The notes beneath the pieces are model-generated. The model did no database searches. It had not been told where the DNA came from and saw only the letters and a list, made by a program, of their open reading frames with translations. Below, in pieces: positions 1 to 8,830 of a DNA stretch of 64,000 nt (its first letter is position 1; each line of letters starts with the position of its first letter). The DNA comes from Niastella populi (GTDB lineage Bacteria > Bacteroidota > Bacteroidia > Chitinophagales > Chitinophagaceae), in the NCBI RefSeq assembly GCF_002078015.1, contig NZ_LWBP01000195.1, positions 29,052 to 93,051 on the forward strand. Direction: 5' to 3'. The position numbers and the translations under genes are program-made.

Positions 1-972
1 CCGCTTTATGCAACCGGTACCTGGCAGGCAGCAGTAACCGCTGCACAGGCGGTTATAGGCCTGAATAAATACAGCCTGTATACCGGTGGTTATGGCAACC
101 TGTTCCTGAATGGCGACAACAGCGAAGCCATCTTTGAACGGTTGTATACGAAGAATGCAGGCCATACCCATCTTGAAATTGCCAACGGCCCCAACAGTTA
201 TGGCGGCTGGGGCGGTAACCTGCCCTTACAAAACCTGGTAGATGATTACCAGATGAACAATGGGAAATTCATCACCGACGGCACATCGGGTTACGATGCA
301 CAGAACCCATATGTTAACCGCGACAAACGCTTTTACGAAACCATCCTGTATAACGGCGCCGCCTACCGCGGCAGTACCATAGAAACATTTTTGCCTGGTG
401 GTAAAGACAGCAAGGATGGTCCTGATAACTGGAATACTTCCAAAACCGGTTATTACCTTAAAAAATTCATGAACGACGCCTATCCTTTGCAAAATCCCTG
501 GGGCAATGCCGGTTTTCAGCCCTGGTACTATATCCGCTATGCGGAAATACTGTTGAACTTTGCAGAAGCTGCCAATGAAGCCTACGGAGCAGATGTAGTG
601 CCACCCGGTTCTACCCTGTCGGCCCGTACCGCGGTAAACCTGGTTCGGCAAAGAGCAGGTGTTAACATGCCGGCACTTGCTTCCGGTTTGTCACAAACGC
701 AAATGCGTGATGCCATCCGTTACGAACGCCGGGTTGAACTGGCTTTCGAAGAGCATCGCTTTTATGATGTAAGAAGATGGAAGATAGCCGAAGTAACGGA
801 AAACAAACCGGCCGGCGGTATAACCGTTACCAAAACAGGAAGCACTTATTCCTATGCCACCAAAGTAGCGCTGGATGGCCGTAAATTCGAAAGCAAACAT
901 TACTGGCTGCCCATACCACGGGCTGAAATTCAGGCCAGCAATAACAAAATAGCGCAAAACAGCGGCTACTAA
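1..972 (+). CDS. SusD/RagB family outer-membrane lipoprotein, C-terminal part
   Basis: The reading frame is already open at base 1 and ends at TAA 970-972, so only the last ~323 residues are present. SusD-like lipoproteins cap the SusC channel at the cell surface and bind the glycan to be imported. The C-terminal family pattern is clear: a helix with RYAEILLNFAEAANE, a VNLVRQRAG segment, the RYERRVELAFEEHRFYDVRRW block and a closing YWLPIPRAEIQ...N motif. The matching SusC and the lipoprotein signal lie before the window. A GH2 enzyme follows 109 bases downstream on the same strand, which suggests one glycan locus. The family call is secure; the substrate is not known. Confidence 0.93.
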   Translation, partial: PLYATGTWQAAVTAAQAVIGLNKYSLYTGGYGNLFLNGDNSEAIFERLYTKNAGHTHLEIANGPNSYGGWGGNLPLQNLVDDYQMNNGKFITDGTSGYDAQNPYVNRDKRFYETILYNGAAYRGSTIETFLPGGKDSKDGPDNWNTSKTGYYLKKFMNDAYPLQNPWGNAGFQPWYYIRYAEILLNFAEAANEAYGADVVPPGSTLSARTAVNLVRQRAGVNMPALASGLSQTQMRDAIRYERRVELAFEEHRFYDVRRWKIAEVTENKPAGGITVTKTGSTYSYATKVALDGRKFESKHYWLPIPRAEIQASNNKIAQNSGY

Positions 973-1081
973 TCTTTCAATTAAAATCAATATCTTAATA
1001 CCAAAGAGCTGCGGCCATGCCGCCTTTTTGTTTAATGAACGAACGGGAACGAAGTCTGTAAAATCATAACAATTCGGGAAT

Positions 1082-3502
1082 ATGAACTGGAATCGTAATT
1101 ATTGTGTGCTGTTATTGTTCCTGTTGCCGGCGATTGCATTTGCCCAGGAAACCAGACAGCAGCTTTTGTTCAACGACAACTGGAAGTTCTACAAAGGCGA
1201 GGTAAAAGAAGCGGAAAAGACGGCATTCAACGATGCCTCCTGGCGCACGCTGAACCTGCCGCACGACTGGAGCGTTGAAGGCCCCTTCAGTAAGGAATGG
1301 GCCAGTGGAACCGGTTACCTGCCGGGCGGCATCGGCTGGTACCGTAAAACATTTACCCTTCCGGCAAAATGGAGCGGCAGGAACGTATTCATTTATTTTG
1401 ATGGCGTTTACAAGAACAGCGAAGTGTTTATCAATGGCCACTCCATTGGTAAACGGCCGAACGGGTTTATTCCGTTTCAATACGAACTAACGCAATACCT
1501 GAAAGCCGGCGGCAACAATACCCTTGCGGTAAAAGTAGATCATTCCGCCTTTGCCGATTCACGATGGTATACCGGTTCAGGCATTTATCGCAATGTATAT
1601 CTCATTGCCACCAACCCGGTGCACATCGATAAATGGGGCGTGGCATTCAGCACCCCCGTTGTATCGGCAGCCAGCGCAACCGCAAACATAGCGGTAACAG
1701 TAGCCAATAGCAGCAAGGCAAACCAGCCGGTAACCGTACAATGCACATTACTCGATAAAGATGGCAAACAGATAGCAACGGCACAAAAGAATATAACCGC
1801 CAATACAAAAACCACATCCGAGGCCGGTTGTACTTTCAATGTTTCAAATCCTGTATTATGGTCGGTTGATAACCCTTACCTGTACACTCTACGGGTGTCG
1901 CTTTTGGCTGGCGGAAAGAAAACCGACGAATGGACAGACAAGGTCGGCATTCGCTCGATCAGGTATGACGCCAACAACGGTTTTTTCCTGAACGAAGTAT
2001 ATACCAAACTGCTGGGCGTTTGTATACATGACGATGCGGGCGTACTGGGGGTGGCCGTTCCCGAAGAAGTATGGATCAGAAGGTTCCGCACCCTGAAAGC
2101 AGCCGGCGTAAACTCCATACGGTTTAGCCATAACCCCCATGCCGATTATCTATACCGCTTATGCGATGAAATGGGTTTTGTGGTAATGGACGAGGCGTTT
2201 GACGAATGGGAAGCAGGCAAGAACAAATGGATCAAAGGCTGGAACAAAGGCACGCCGGGCAGGGATGGTTATAATACTTATTTTAAAGAATGGGCCGACC
2301 GCGACCTGCGCGACATGATCCTGCGTAACAGGAACCGCCCCTCTATTATCATGTGGAGTATTGGCAATGAGATCGATTATCCAAATGATCCCTATACGCA
2401 TGAGATCCTGAACAGCGGTAATAATCCGCAGATCTATGGCAGGGGGTACGATTCCACGCATCCGCCAGCCTCACGATTGGGTGAGATCTCGAAACACCTG
2501 GTACAGGTGGCAAAAAAATATGATACCACCCGCCCTGTTACAGCCGCACTTGCCGGTGTTGTTATGTCGAACACCACCAGCTATCCCGCCAACCTCGATA
2601 TTGTGGGTTATAATTACCAGGATTACCGCTATGAAGAAGACCATAAAAAATATCCCAACCGGGTAATCTATGATAGTGAAAACGGTATGCGGCTTTCAGC
2701 GTGGAATGCTGCCAGCAAACCGTATGTGGCCGGCATGTACCTGTGGACGGGTATCGATTACCTCGGTGAAGCCGGTGAATGGCCGAACCGCAGCAACCAG
2801 GCGGGACTGTTAGACCTTGGCGGTTTTGCCAAACCGGAGTATTATTTCCGGCAAAGCCTCTGGACACAAAAACCGATGGTGTATATCGGTACAGCCCATA
2901 TTCCCAAATCGGAAGACAATGGGATCTGGAGCCACCGGCAGGCTGCGCCTAAATGGAATGGAACCGATGGGGATTCCATCAGGGTAAACTGTTTTACCAA
3001 TTGCGATGAAACAGAATTGTTCCTCAATGGAGAATCATTGGGTAAAAGAACGATGGCTGATTCGAAGAACAGGTTGATGTACTGGAACACGGTGTATCAC
3101 CCCGGTGAACTGATCGCAAAAGGATACAAAGATGGCAAAGAAGCAGCCCGGTATTCGCTGGCCACTACAGGTAAGGCTACTAAAATTGCGGCCGGTATTT
3201 ATAAAGATCCCCTCATCGATGCACGTACCGGTGTGCAGCAAATTGAAGTGGCACTTACCGATGACAAAGGACAAAAAGTATATGATGCAGAAGATGCCGT
3301 TACTGTAAGTATAAAAGGCGCCGCCACTTTACTGGGCCTCGAGAACAGTGACGCCAATGATGTGAGCGATTATAAAGCAGATACAAGGAAGGCAAGACAT
3401 GGTAAGCTGATCGTATATGTGCAGCCTGCATCCAAAGGCGGAGCATATGAAGTTAAGCTGCAGGCCGCGGGTATGGAGCCGGTAGTATTGCTGTTTAACT
3501 GA
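1082..3502 (+). CDS. Glycoside hydrolase family 2 (beta-galactosidase-like), exported
   Basis: An 806-residue protein with a cleavable signal peptide (cut after about A21). The order is the usual GH2 one: a jelly-roll sugar-binding domain (~25-200), an Ig-like domain (~200-305), a TIM barrel (~305-600) and C-terminal beta domains of the DUF4982 kind. The acid/base glutamate is seen in SIGNEID (E430) and the likely nucleophile in DSENGMR (E533). It should hydrolyse terminal beta-linked sugars in the periplasm or at the surface; galactoside is the commonest substrate, but beta-glucuronidase or beta-mannosidase activity cannot be excluded. It follows the SusD gene on the same strand and is closed by a hairpin terminator at 3572-3609. 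Confidence 0.92.
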   Translation: MNWNRNYCVLLLFLLPAIAFAQETRQQLLFNDNWKFYKGEVKEAEKTAFNDASWRTLNLPHDWSVEGPFSKEWASGTGYLPGGIGWYRKTFTLPAKWSGRNVFIYFDGVYKNSEVFINGHSIGKRPNGFIPFQYELTQYLKAGGNNTLAVKVDHSAFADSRWYTGSGIYRNVYLIATNPVHIDKWGVAFSTPVVSAASATANIAVTVANSSKANQPVTVQCTLLDKDGKQIATAQKNITANTKTTSEAGCTFNVSNPVLWSVDNPYLYTLRVSLLAGGKKTDEWTDKVGIRSIRYDANNGFFLNEVYTKLLGVCIHDDAGVLGVAVPEEVWIRRFRTLKAAGVNSIRFSHNPHADYLYRLCDEMGFVVMDEAFDEWEAGKNKWIKGWNKGTPGRDGYNTYFKEWADRDLRDMILRNRNRPSIIMWSIGNEIDYPNDPYTHEILNSGNNPQIYGRGYDSTHPPASRLGEISKHLVQVAKKYDTTRPVTAALAGVVMSNTTSYPANLDIVGYNYQDYRYEEDHKKYPNRVIYDSENGMRLSAWNAASKPYVAGMYLWTGIDYLGEAGEWPNRSNQAGLLDLGGFAKPEYYFRQSLWTQKPMVYIGTAHIPKSEDNGIWSHRQAAPKWNGTDGDSIRVNCFTNCDETELFLNGESLGKRTMADSKNRLMYWNTVYHPGELIAKGYKDGKEAARYSLATTGKATKIAAGIYKDPLIDARTGVQQIEVALTDDKGQKVYDAEDAVTVSIKGAATLLGLENSDANDVSDYKADTRKARHGKLIVYVQPASKGGAYEVKLQAAGMEPVVLLFN

Positions 3503-3571
3503 TTATCGGATGACCCGCCTTTTAGGGTTCGGTTATCCCCTATAAAGTACTCGTCTTACTAAAATTACGCA

Positions 3572-3609
3572 AAAGGGTGCGCCTCCTGAATTAAGAGATG
3601 CACCCTTTA
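3572..3609 (+). terminator. Rho-independent-like terminator after the GH2 gene
   Basis: A stem AAAGGGTGC / GCACCCTTT with a loop of about 20 nt, followed by a T-rich stretch. It lies 70 bases after the GH2 stop and just before the separate promoter of the beta-lactamase gene. Confidence 0.6.
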
Positions 3610-3631
3610 TGTTTTAATGTAATAATGGTTC

Positions 3632-3639
3632 TAAATTTG
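3632..3639 (+). promoter_or_regulatory. Bacteroidota -7 box (TAAATTTG) of the beta-lactamase gene
   Basis: An exact match to the Bacteroidota -7 consensus TAnnTTTG, 29 bases before the ATG at 3669 and just after the upstream terminator. It suggests that the beta-lactamase is transcribed on its own. This is a pattern match only; no start site has been mapped. Confidence 0.5.
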
Positions 3640-3668
3640 CTGTTTCAGGCTGGCTAAACATCACACAA

Positions 3669-4538
3669 ATGAAGAAAATAATTTTAATATCTGTTCTATT
3701 CCTGCTGATCGCCCGTATTTCCCCTGTTGCGCAACAACTGGCGCCGTTACCCAATAACAATAAAGAATGGAGCGATCCCTGCGAACCGTTCCGGATTGCC
3801 GGCAACCTGTATTATGTAGGCACGTATGATCTTAGCTCCTATTTGCTGGCTACGCCCAAAGGCCATATTCTTATCAATACCGGTTTGGCCGAATCGGTTC
3901 CCATGATAAAAAAGAACATGGAGCAACTGGGTTTTAAAATGAGCGATATAAAGATCCTGCTAACAACCCAGGCGCATTATGATCATGTGGCCGGTATGGC
4001 TGATATAAAAAAACGCACCGGCGCCAAAATGTGGGTCGATGAAAAAGACGCCCAGGCGCTGGCAGATGGCGGCAACTCAGATTATTATATGGGAGGAAAA
4101 GGTCCTTTGTTCCTACCGGTAAAGGCTGATAAACTTTTGAAAGATCACGATACCATTAGTTTGGGCGGCACAAAACTGGAGCTGCTGCACCATCCCGGCC
4201 ATACAAAGGGTTCCTGCAGTTACCTTGTAACCGTAAAAGATGAAAAGAAAAATTATACTGTGCTGATCGCAAACATACCTACCATTTTAGGCGGAACAAA
4301 TTTGAGCGGTATGCCCGGTTATGCGGATATCGGTAAGGATTTTGGCTATACTATCGACACGATGAAGAAGATACAATTTGATCTTTGGGTAGCATCGCAT
4401 ACCAGCCAGTTCGATATGCACAAAAAAAGAAAGAAAGGCGACGCCTATAATCCTGAAGCCTTTGCCGGCCGTAGCGATTACGATGCGGTAATGGGGGAAC
4501 GCGAAACCGATTATAAAAAACTACAGGAAGCGAAATAG
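3669..4538 (+). CDS. Subclass B3 metallo-beta-lactamase, GOB-like B3-Q variant
   Basis: A 289-residue exported enzyme with an N-terminal signal peptide (about residues 1-21) and the full B3 metallo-hydrolase fold. The first zinc motif reads QAHYDH (Q101, H103, D105, H106). The usual first histidine is therefore a glutamine, as in GOB enzymes of Elizabethkingia. The rest of the site is intact: HHPGHTKGS (H178) and WVASHTSQFD (H244). Similarity to GOB continues past the active site (LIANIPTI, HKKRKKGDAYNPE), so this is very likely a true periplasmic beta-lactamase and not a generic fold member. It has its own promoter (3632-3639) and no adjacent regulator. The substrate range, including carbapenems, is an inference from GOB. 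Confidence 0.92.
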   Translation: MKKIILISVLFLLIARISPVAQQLAPLPNNNKEWSDPCEPFRIAGNLYYVGTYDLSSYLLATPKGHILINTGLAESVPMIKKNMEQLGFKMSDIKILLTTQAHYDHVAGMADIKKRTGAKMWVDEKDAQALADGGNSDYYMGGKGPLFLPVKADKLLKDHDTISLGGTKLELLHHPGHTKGSCSYLVTVKDEKKNYTVLIANIPTILGGTNLSGMPGYADIGKDFGYTIDTMKKIQFDLWVASHTSQFDMHKKRKKGDAYNPEAFAGRSDYDAVMGERETDYKKLQEAK

Positions 4539-4660
4539 GTAACATTCATATGCGATGACAATGCTCACTATTCTATAGACTTTAAATAAGTTGAAGTTGA
4601 ACTTCAATATCCATCGATGAGCTGCGGGGTATTGAGTTCAATATTGCATATCTATAAAAA

Positions 4661-4694
4661 AAGTTGGCCCACCCCTGGAAAGAGGGGCCCAACT
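4661..4694. terminator. Bidirectional terminator between the convergent beta-lactamase and lectin genes
   Basis: A GC-rich hairpin (arms AGTTGG...CCC and GGG...CCAACT) flanked by an A-run on the left and a T-run on the right. It can therefore end transcripts from both the plus-strand beta-lactamase and the minus-strand lectin gene. Confidence 0.75.
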
Positions 4695-4708
4695 CTTTTT
4701 AAATTTAT

Positions 4709-5800
4709 TTACATTCCGCTTGCCCGCATGGCCCACACTATTTTCACATGCCGGTAAGCGCCGGCTTCCGACCATTCACTATCATAATTAAGTCCATACG
4801 GCCAGAAATGCCCGCCACCGGTATTGATCACCGCACCAGGCCCGTCGAACGAGCGGATACAATCAACCGCAATCGTGCCGACAAATAATCCACCGGAAAT
4901 ATTCGAATTCCATCCCGACGACAGGCCAACGCCATACGTATGCGCAATTTCATGCATAGCTGTTCGAACAGCCTGGTAGCTGGTATTTGCACCAAACCTG
5001 ATGTTACCGTTGGTGCTGCCATCTGCGGTAGGAACGCCGGTGTTATACTCAACCGTCAATGTGCGGGCAGGCCAGTTGGCGCCGGCATTGTACCGGGCAC
5101 AGGCTGCATTCATGGCATTGGTTATACGGGTTTGCACATCGGCCGGCACATTGGTACTGGTGAGCGTCCAGGTAAGTTGTCCGCTATGCGTTACCCGTAA
5201 CAAGCCCCATTGCTGGTTTTCACCGCCCCAGTAGCCCCATTGTGCAACATTCGCACCCGGTGATTCCGATTGCCCGGCCACATCCAGATCCTTACCGCTG
5301 TTGCGGTTTACGATACGGTAATAACCGTTTCCAACACTGATGAATTGCCATTGCTGGTTATTGGCGCCGGAATAATCCTGGATGCTCACATTGTTACCAT
5401 CGGCTGTGCCACTCTGGTATACCTCCAGCGATTTACCGCTTTGTACACCAATGATCGAATAATATCCGCCCGACAGTTGCGTCAGTGTCCACCGTTGATT
5501 GGTTGCGCCGGCAGCGCCCCACTGTAATACATTGGCGCCATTCGCCGTTGAGGCTGAAGCCACATCGAGTACCATACCGCTTTTGCGGTTTACGATGAGG
5601 AACGTACCATTGGCCAGGGTTTGTAACGTTTCTGAAGCGGGTACTCTTGCCGCGGAAAGGTCCTCCTGTTTGGTGGTATTCACTGCAGGAGCGTCTGTGC
5701 CGGCATTTTCGGGGACGCCATCTTTTTTACAGCTTACAATAATTAATGGCACAAGAATAAACAACGCCAGGCAGCGTTGTACAAGCAATCTGTTTCCCAT
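4709..5800 (-). CDS. Lipoprotein with ricin-type lectin domain and HExxH metallopeptidase-like domain
   Basis: A 363-residue lipoprotein (lipobox ...LIIVSCKKD). Residues ~64-200 form a ricin-type beta-trefoil with three Q-x-W repeats (NQRW, NNQQW, ENQQW), a carbohydrate-binding fold. Residues ~207-363 are a second domain with AMHEIAHTYG (H283, E284, H287), an HExxHxxG zinc-peptidase signature, followed by a Gly/Trp-rich tail. A lectin joined to a metalloprotease-like domain suggests a surface protein that binds glycans or glycoproteins and may cut the protein part; this is inferred. The lectin domain resembles that of the GH5 enzyme at 11209-12663. The protease fold is judged from the motif alone, so the peptidase role is less certain than the lectin. 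Confidence 0.82.
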   Translation of the reverse strand: MGNRLLVQRCLALFILVPLIIVSCKKDGVPENAGTDAPAVNTTKQEDLSAARVPASETLQTLANGTFLIVNRKSGMVLDVASASTANGANVLQWGAAGATNQRWTLTQLSGGYYSIIGVQSGKSLEVYQSGTADGNNVSIQDYSGANNQQWQFISVGNGYYRIVNRNSGKDLDVAGQSESPGANVAQWGYWGGENQQWGLLRVTHSGQLTWTLTSTNVPADVQTRITNAMNAACARYNAGANWPARTLTVEYNTGVPTADGSTNGNIRFGANTSYQAVRTAMHEIAHTYGVGLSSGWNSNISGGLFVGTIAVDCIRSFDGPGAVINTGGGHFWPYGLNYDSEWSEAGAYRHVKIVWAMRASGM

Positions 5801-6000
5801 ACAAGGTTTAATTTTAAGGTAATTGAATTGATCATGAATTTACCTTGATGCCTGATGACGCACAGGGGGCTAACTAATTTAAAATGGGGGGCATTTTGAT
5901 ACCCTTTCCCTTCTCTATATTCAATGACATAAATTGTGGCGGTAATGGCTTATCACTATATTCCAGCGTTATGTGATCTTCGCGTTTTCGCTCACAAACA

Positions 6001-6027
6001 AAAAACCCCGGCCAATACCGGGGCTTA
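6001..6027 (-). terminator. Terminator after the GH43 gene
   Basis: A hairpin CCCCGG/CCGGGG with a 6-nt loop. On the minus strand it is followed by a run of T. It sits about 70 bases past the stop of the GH43 gene. Confidence 0.7.
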
Positions 6028-6097
6028 ATTAGAACAAATATGAGCAAACAGCGCTTTCGGTAAATGGGGGGTGTTCGCCGGGCGCCCCTTTCTTACT

Positions 6098-7186
6098 TTA
6101 CCGCTGTGAATGTATTGTTGTTATAGTTCCATCAGCGTTATGTTTCAATTCGGTAACCTTTACATTGCGCAAATGTGTTTTACCCGACAATTGTATATCA
6201 TGATAGAACAAATACCATTTGCCATCTTTTTCAATTATCGAGTGGTGATTGGTCCAGCCTTCAACGGGTGAAAGCAATACGCCTTTGTAGGTGAACGGTC
6301 CGTTCGGATTATCGCCAATGGCATATACGATATTATGCGTATCGCCGGTTGAATAAGAGAAATAATACTTTCCATTGTATTTATGCATCCAGGCAGCTTC
6401 AAAGAACCGGCGGTCGTTATCTTTCTCTTTGTACAATTTACCGGCGCTGTCTACAACCTTTACTTCCTTAACAGGCCCGGCAAAACTTTTCATATCGGCG
6501 CTTAATTTGGCTACGCGGGGTAAAATGGCCTGTTCATCGGGCTGACGCAGTTTGCCGGCGCTGTCGTATTTGTTATTGTTCCAGCGTTGTAATTGTCCGC
6601 CCCAGATACCCCCGAAATACATATAATACGAGCCATCGTCGTCTTTGAATACACAGGGATCGATACTATAGCTTCCCTTTATAGGTTCCTTTTCTGCGGT
6701 AAATGGTCCTTCCGGCGTTTTTGACGTAGCTACGCCTATCCTGAATACATCCTGTTTGTCTTTTACAGGAAAGTATAAATAATATGTACCGTTGGCAAAG
6801 GCTGCGTCGGGCGCCCATAACTGCCGGCCCGCCCAGGGAATATCCTTTACATGCAATGCCACACCATGATCGGTTACTTTACCCCCTACGGCGTCCATAG
6901 AAAGAATGTGATAGTCCATCATATTGAAATGATCGCCATTATCATTCTCAGGCGTACCGGTTGCCGTATCGTGCGATGGATAAATGTATATTCTGCCGTT
7001 GAAAACATGGGCCGAAGGATCGGCGGTATAAATATGCGATACCAACGGTTGCTGCAGGTATTTATCATCCGCAGCATTGGTGTTTATCTCGGTTGAATCT
7101 GTTGTGGGGGCTGTGCTGTTACCGGCATCATTGCAGGCGGTAATTACCGCTATGGCCGATGCCATTAAAAAGATCTTTCTTTTCAT
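6098..7186 (-). CDS. Glycoside hydrolase family 43 lipoprotein
   Basis: A 362-residue protein with a lipobox-like start (MASAIAVITACND). It shows the five-bladed propeller features of GH43: the catalytic base Asp in TADPSAHVFNGRIYIYPSHD, the pKa-modulating Asp in SIDPCVFKDDDGSYYMYFGG and the likely acid Glu in RRFFEAAWMHKYNGKYYFSYS. Family members remove arabinofuranose or xylose from arabinoxylan and related polymers. The product is probably held at the outer membrane or periplasmic face. It stands alone, with a terminator downstream and the remains of a GH2 gene upstream. The family is clear; xylosidase versus arabinofuranosidase cannot be decided here. Confidence 0.9.
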   Translation of the reverse strand: MKRKIFLMASAIAVITACNDAGNSTAPTTDSTEINTNAADDKYLQQPLVSHIYTADPSAHVFNGRIYIYPSHDTATGTPENDNGDHFNMMDYHILSMDAVGGKVTDHGVALHVKDIPWAGRQLWAPDAAFANGTYYLYFPVKDKQDVFRIGVATSKTPEGPFTAEKEPIKGSYSIDPCVFKDDDGSYYMYFGGIWGGQLQRWNNNKYDSAGKLRQPDEQAILPRVAKLSADMKSFAGPVKEVKVVDSAGKLYKEKDNDRRFFEAAWMHKYNGKYYFSYSTGDTHNIVYAIGDNPNGPFTYKGVLLSPVEGWTNHHSIIEKDGKWYLFYHDIQLSGKTHLRNVKVTELKHNADGTITTIHSQR

Positions 7187-7705
7187 ATGTTATATAGTGT
7201 GTTGTTTTTTTGTCGCAATCGTCGTTTAAGGTGCATTTTACCTAAAAATACTGAAATCGTTTACATAAGATTCTGCCAGTTGTAATTTCCCTGATGAATG
7301 ATCCAGGTCTTCTTTTCGAATCATTAACTCCTAAATCCTTCAGCTTATAATGCACCGGATTACCCAACAAATCGTGAATTTACAATTTCAGGCGACCGGG
7401 TATTCACGAAAATAAATAAAAAACTGACATTCAATACTATTATAACCAATTATGATCCTATTTTAACCAGCCCTTCACCTCATTAAATTTCAGGATCAGG
7501 GTTTGCGGTAAACCAGGTAAATACACATAGTCACTTTTCTCTCTTCGCCATTACCGGCCTTCGGCCAGCTTTACAATCAGGGCCCCGGGCTGCCGATAAG
7601 GAGGCACAGAGTAAAATAAACAAAAATATATTGTAATCGGTTACATCGTATTATAAAATCATCTCCATTCATTAACGATTCAAGAGAAATTACCCCGTCA
7701 TACAG
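7187..7705. other. Non-coding gap upstream of the GH43 gene
   Basis: 519 bases between the GH43 start and the GH2 pseudogene. It is mostly AT-rich. I see no gene, RNA or strong hairpin here. A promoter for the minus-strand GH43 gene must lie in the right-hand part, but no clear TAnnTTTG box was found. Confidence 0.5.
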
Positions 7706-8133
7706 TTGAGCACAGTACGAAAGCATGTTTGCCAGTCACTTCGAATGCTTTTTATAGGTGTAGTGTTGAACGACTTTTTGCCTGCGGATTGTAAAAGCCA
7801 GGCAGCTACAAAAACAGCTGCTCCTGATCAGGCGGCCGCGCCCGTTCGGGAACGCATCAACCTGAACGCCGGCTGGAAATTCATGAAGCAGAACTTTTTC
7901 TCAATAACAGATCATTGGGCAGAAAAAAGAAAGGAGCGTACGAATACCGTCTGCGGTGGGACAGTGTACTATATGAACCCGGTACCTTGCGGTAGGTTGC
8001 ATACAAGCATGGAAAACCCTGGGCGGCAGATACCGTACGCACCGCAGGTGCAGCAGCCAGACTGCAGTTGCAGGCCGACAGAAACGTCATAAACACCAAT
8101 GGCGAAGACCTCTCTTTCAAAGCAAATAGTTGG
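7706..8133 (+). pseudogene. Internally deleted GH2 glycosidase remnant
   Basis: The start of a GH2 protein is recognisable (leader, then RERINLNAGWKF), but it runs straight into the C-terminal part of the same family. The joint lies near 7882-7890. After it the GH2 match continues in a different frame: EAELFLNNRSLGRKKKGAY, then RLRWDSVLYEPGTLR, an in-frame TAG at about 7992, VAYKHGKPWAADTVRTAGA and QADRNVINTNGEDLSF. The sugar-binding and catalytic core, about 1.8 kb in a normal gene, is missing. So the damage is an internal deletion, a frame change at the joint and a stop codon. The 128-residue frame read from 7706 is not a real protein beyond the joint. A nearby intact GH2 (1082-3502) is a different subtype. 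Confidence 0.88.
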
Positions 8134-8220
8134 TCAGTTATTCAGTTGTTCAGTTTAAGGCAAAAACTAAACAACTGAATAACTCAATAACTGAATAACT
8201 GAATAACTGAATAACTCAAC
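8134..8220. repeat. AACTGAAT-type simple and inverted repeat
   Basis: A run of CAGTTATTCAGTTGTTCAG followed, after a short loop, by the complementary AACAACTGAATAACTCAATAACTGAATAACTGAA. It forms a long AT-rich hairpin plus a tandem repeat of about 10 bp, next to the stop of the SRPBCC gene. A related run is at 41884-41924. Confidence 0.7.
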
Positions 8221-8709
8221 TTAACCCAGTTGATGTTCTTTAACCAACTGCTCATTAAAACCACCTTCTTTAGGATTAGGCGCGCCCTTACCGGTAGTGA
8301 TGAGGTTATATAAACTATTGGTAACATAATTCCCCCATGCTTTCCTGCAAACATCAAAACATTCATATTCAGGAACCAGTCCAACCTGTGTAAACTGAAG
8401 CTGGGTTTGATTGTTTTTCCCGGTGATCTCAAAAACGATCGTATTGCCTGTCCATTCTGTTTTGTCGTTGGTAAATTTGAAATAATTATCAAGCACCTCC
8501 CATACGACCTTTTTGCCGGGAACAAACTCTATGATCCTCATTTTACAACGATGCACATCCTGGTAATGATAATCGAATTCGGCGCCGGGCTGATCAGTAC
8601 TACCTGCTATTTCCTCTGACCACCAGCCACGAACATTATTGATGGCATTAAACACGTCCATAGGCGTTTGATCCACTACGATGGTTGTGGTAAAATCTTT
8701 TGACGACAT
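8221..8709 (-). CDS. SRPBCC (AHSA1-like) family protein
   Basis: A 162-residue cytosolic protein of the START/Bet v 1-like superfamily, close to AHSA1-type proteins. Visible marks are FTTTIVVDQTPMDVFNAINNVRGWWSEEI at the start, a VVWEVLDN strand and a long C-terminal helix. Members have a hydrophobic pocket for a small ligand; the ligand is not known. It is divergent from a GlxA-type regulator with 121 bases between the start codons, and both sides carry a -7 box. The regulator may therefore control this gene. The family call is firm and the role is unknown. Confidence 0.85.
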   Translation of the reverse strand: MSSKDFTTTIVVDQTPMDVFNAINNVRGWWSEEIAGSTDQPGAEFDYHYQDVHRCKMRIIEFVPGKKVVWEVLDNYFKFTNDKTEWTGNTIVFEITGKNNQTQLQFTQVGLVPEYECFDVCRKAWGNYVTNSLYNLITTGKGAPNPKEGGFNEQLVKEHQLG

Positions 8710-8729
8710 AGTTATATTTTTTTGATCAT

Positions 8730-8737
8730 CAAAGCTA
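8730..8737 (-). promoter_or_regulatory. -7 box (TAGCTTTG) of the SRPBCC gene
   Basis: An exact TAnnTTTG match on the minus strand, 20 bases before the ATG at 8709, with a TTG about 15 bases further upstream that may be the -33 element. Confidence 0.5.
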
Positions 8738-8807
8738 CCGGCTTACACCAACTTTAATCGGGTGTAAAATAGACAATCCATAGGGTTGAATTGGACAAAG
8801 CAATCCG

Positions 8808-8815
8808 TATCTTTA
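8808..8815 (+). promoter_or_regulatory. Probable -7 box (TATCTTTA) of the GlxA-type regulator
   Basis: A one-mismatch TAnnTTTG box 15 bases before the ATG at 8831. Because it lies after the alternative ATG at 8786, it favours 8831 as the real start. Confidence 0.4.
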
Positions 8816-8830
8816 TACAAACGATCCATC

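Noticed and set aside
7706..8092. A real 128-residue protein
   Set aside because: Only the first part matches a GH2 start. After about 7890 the GH2 match continues in another frame, so this open frame is an artefact of a deleted gene.
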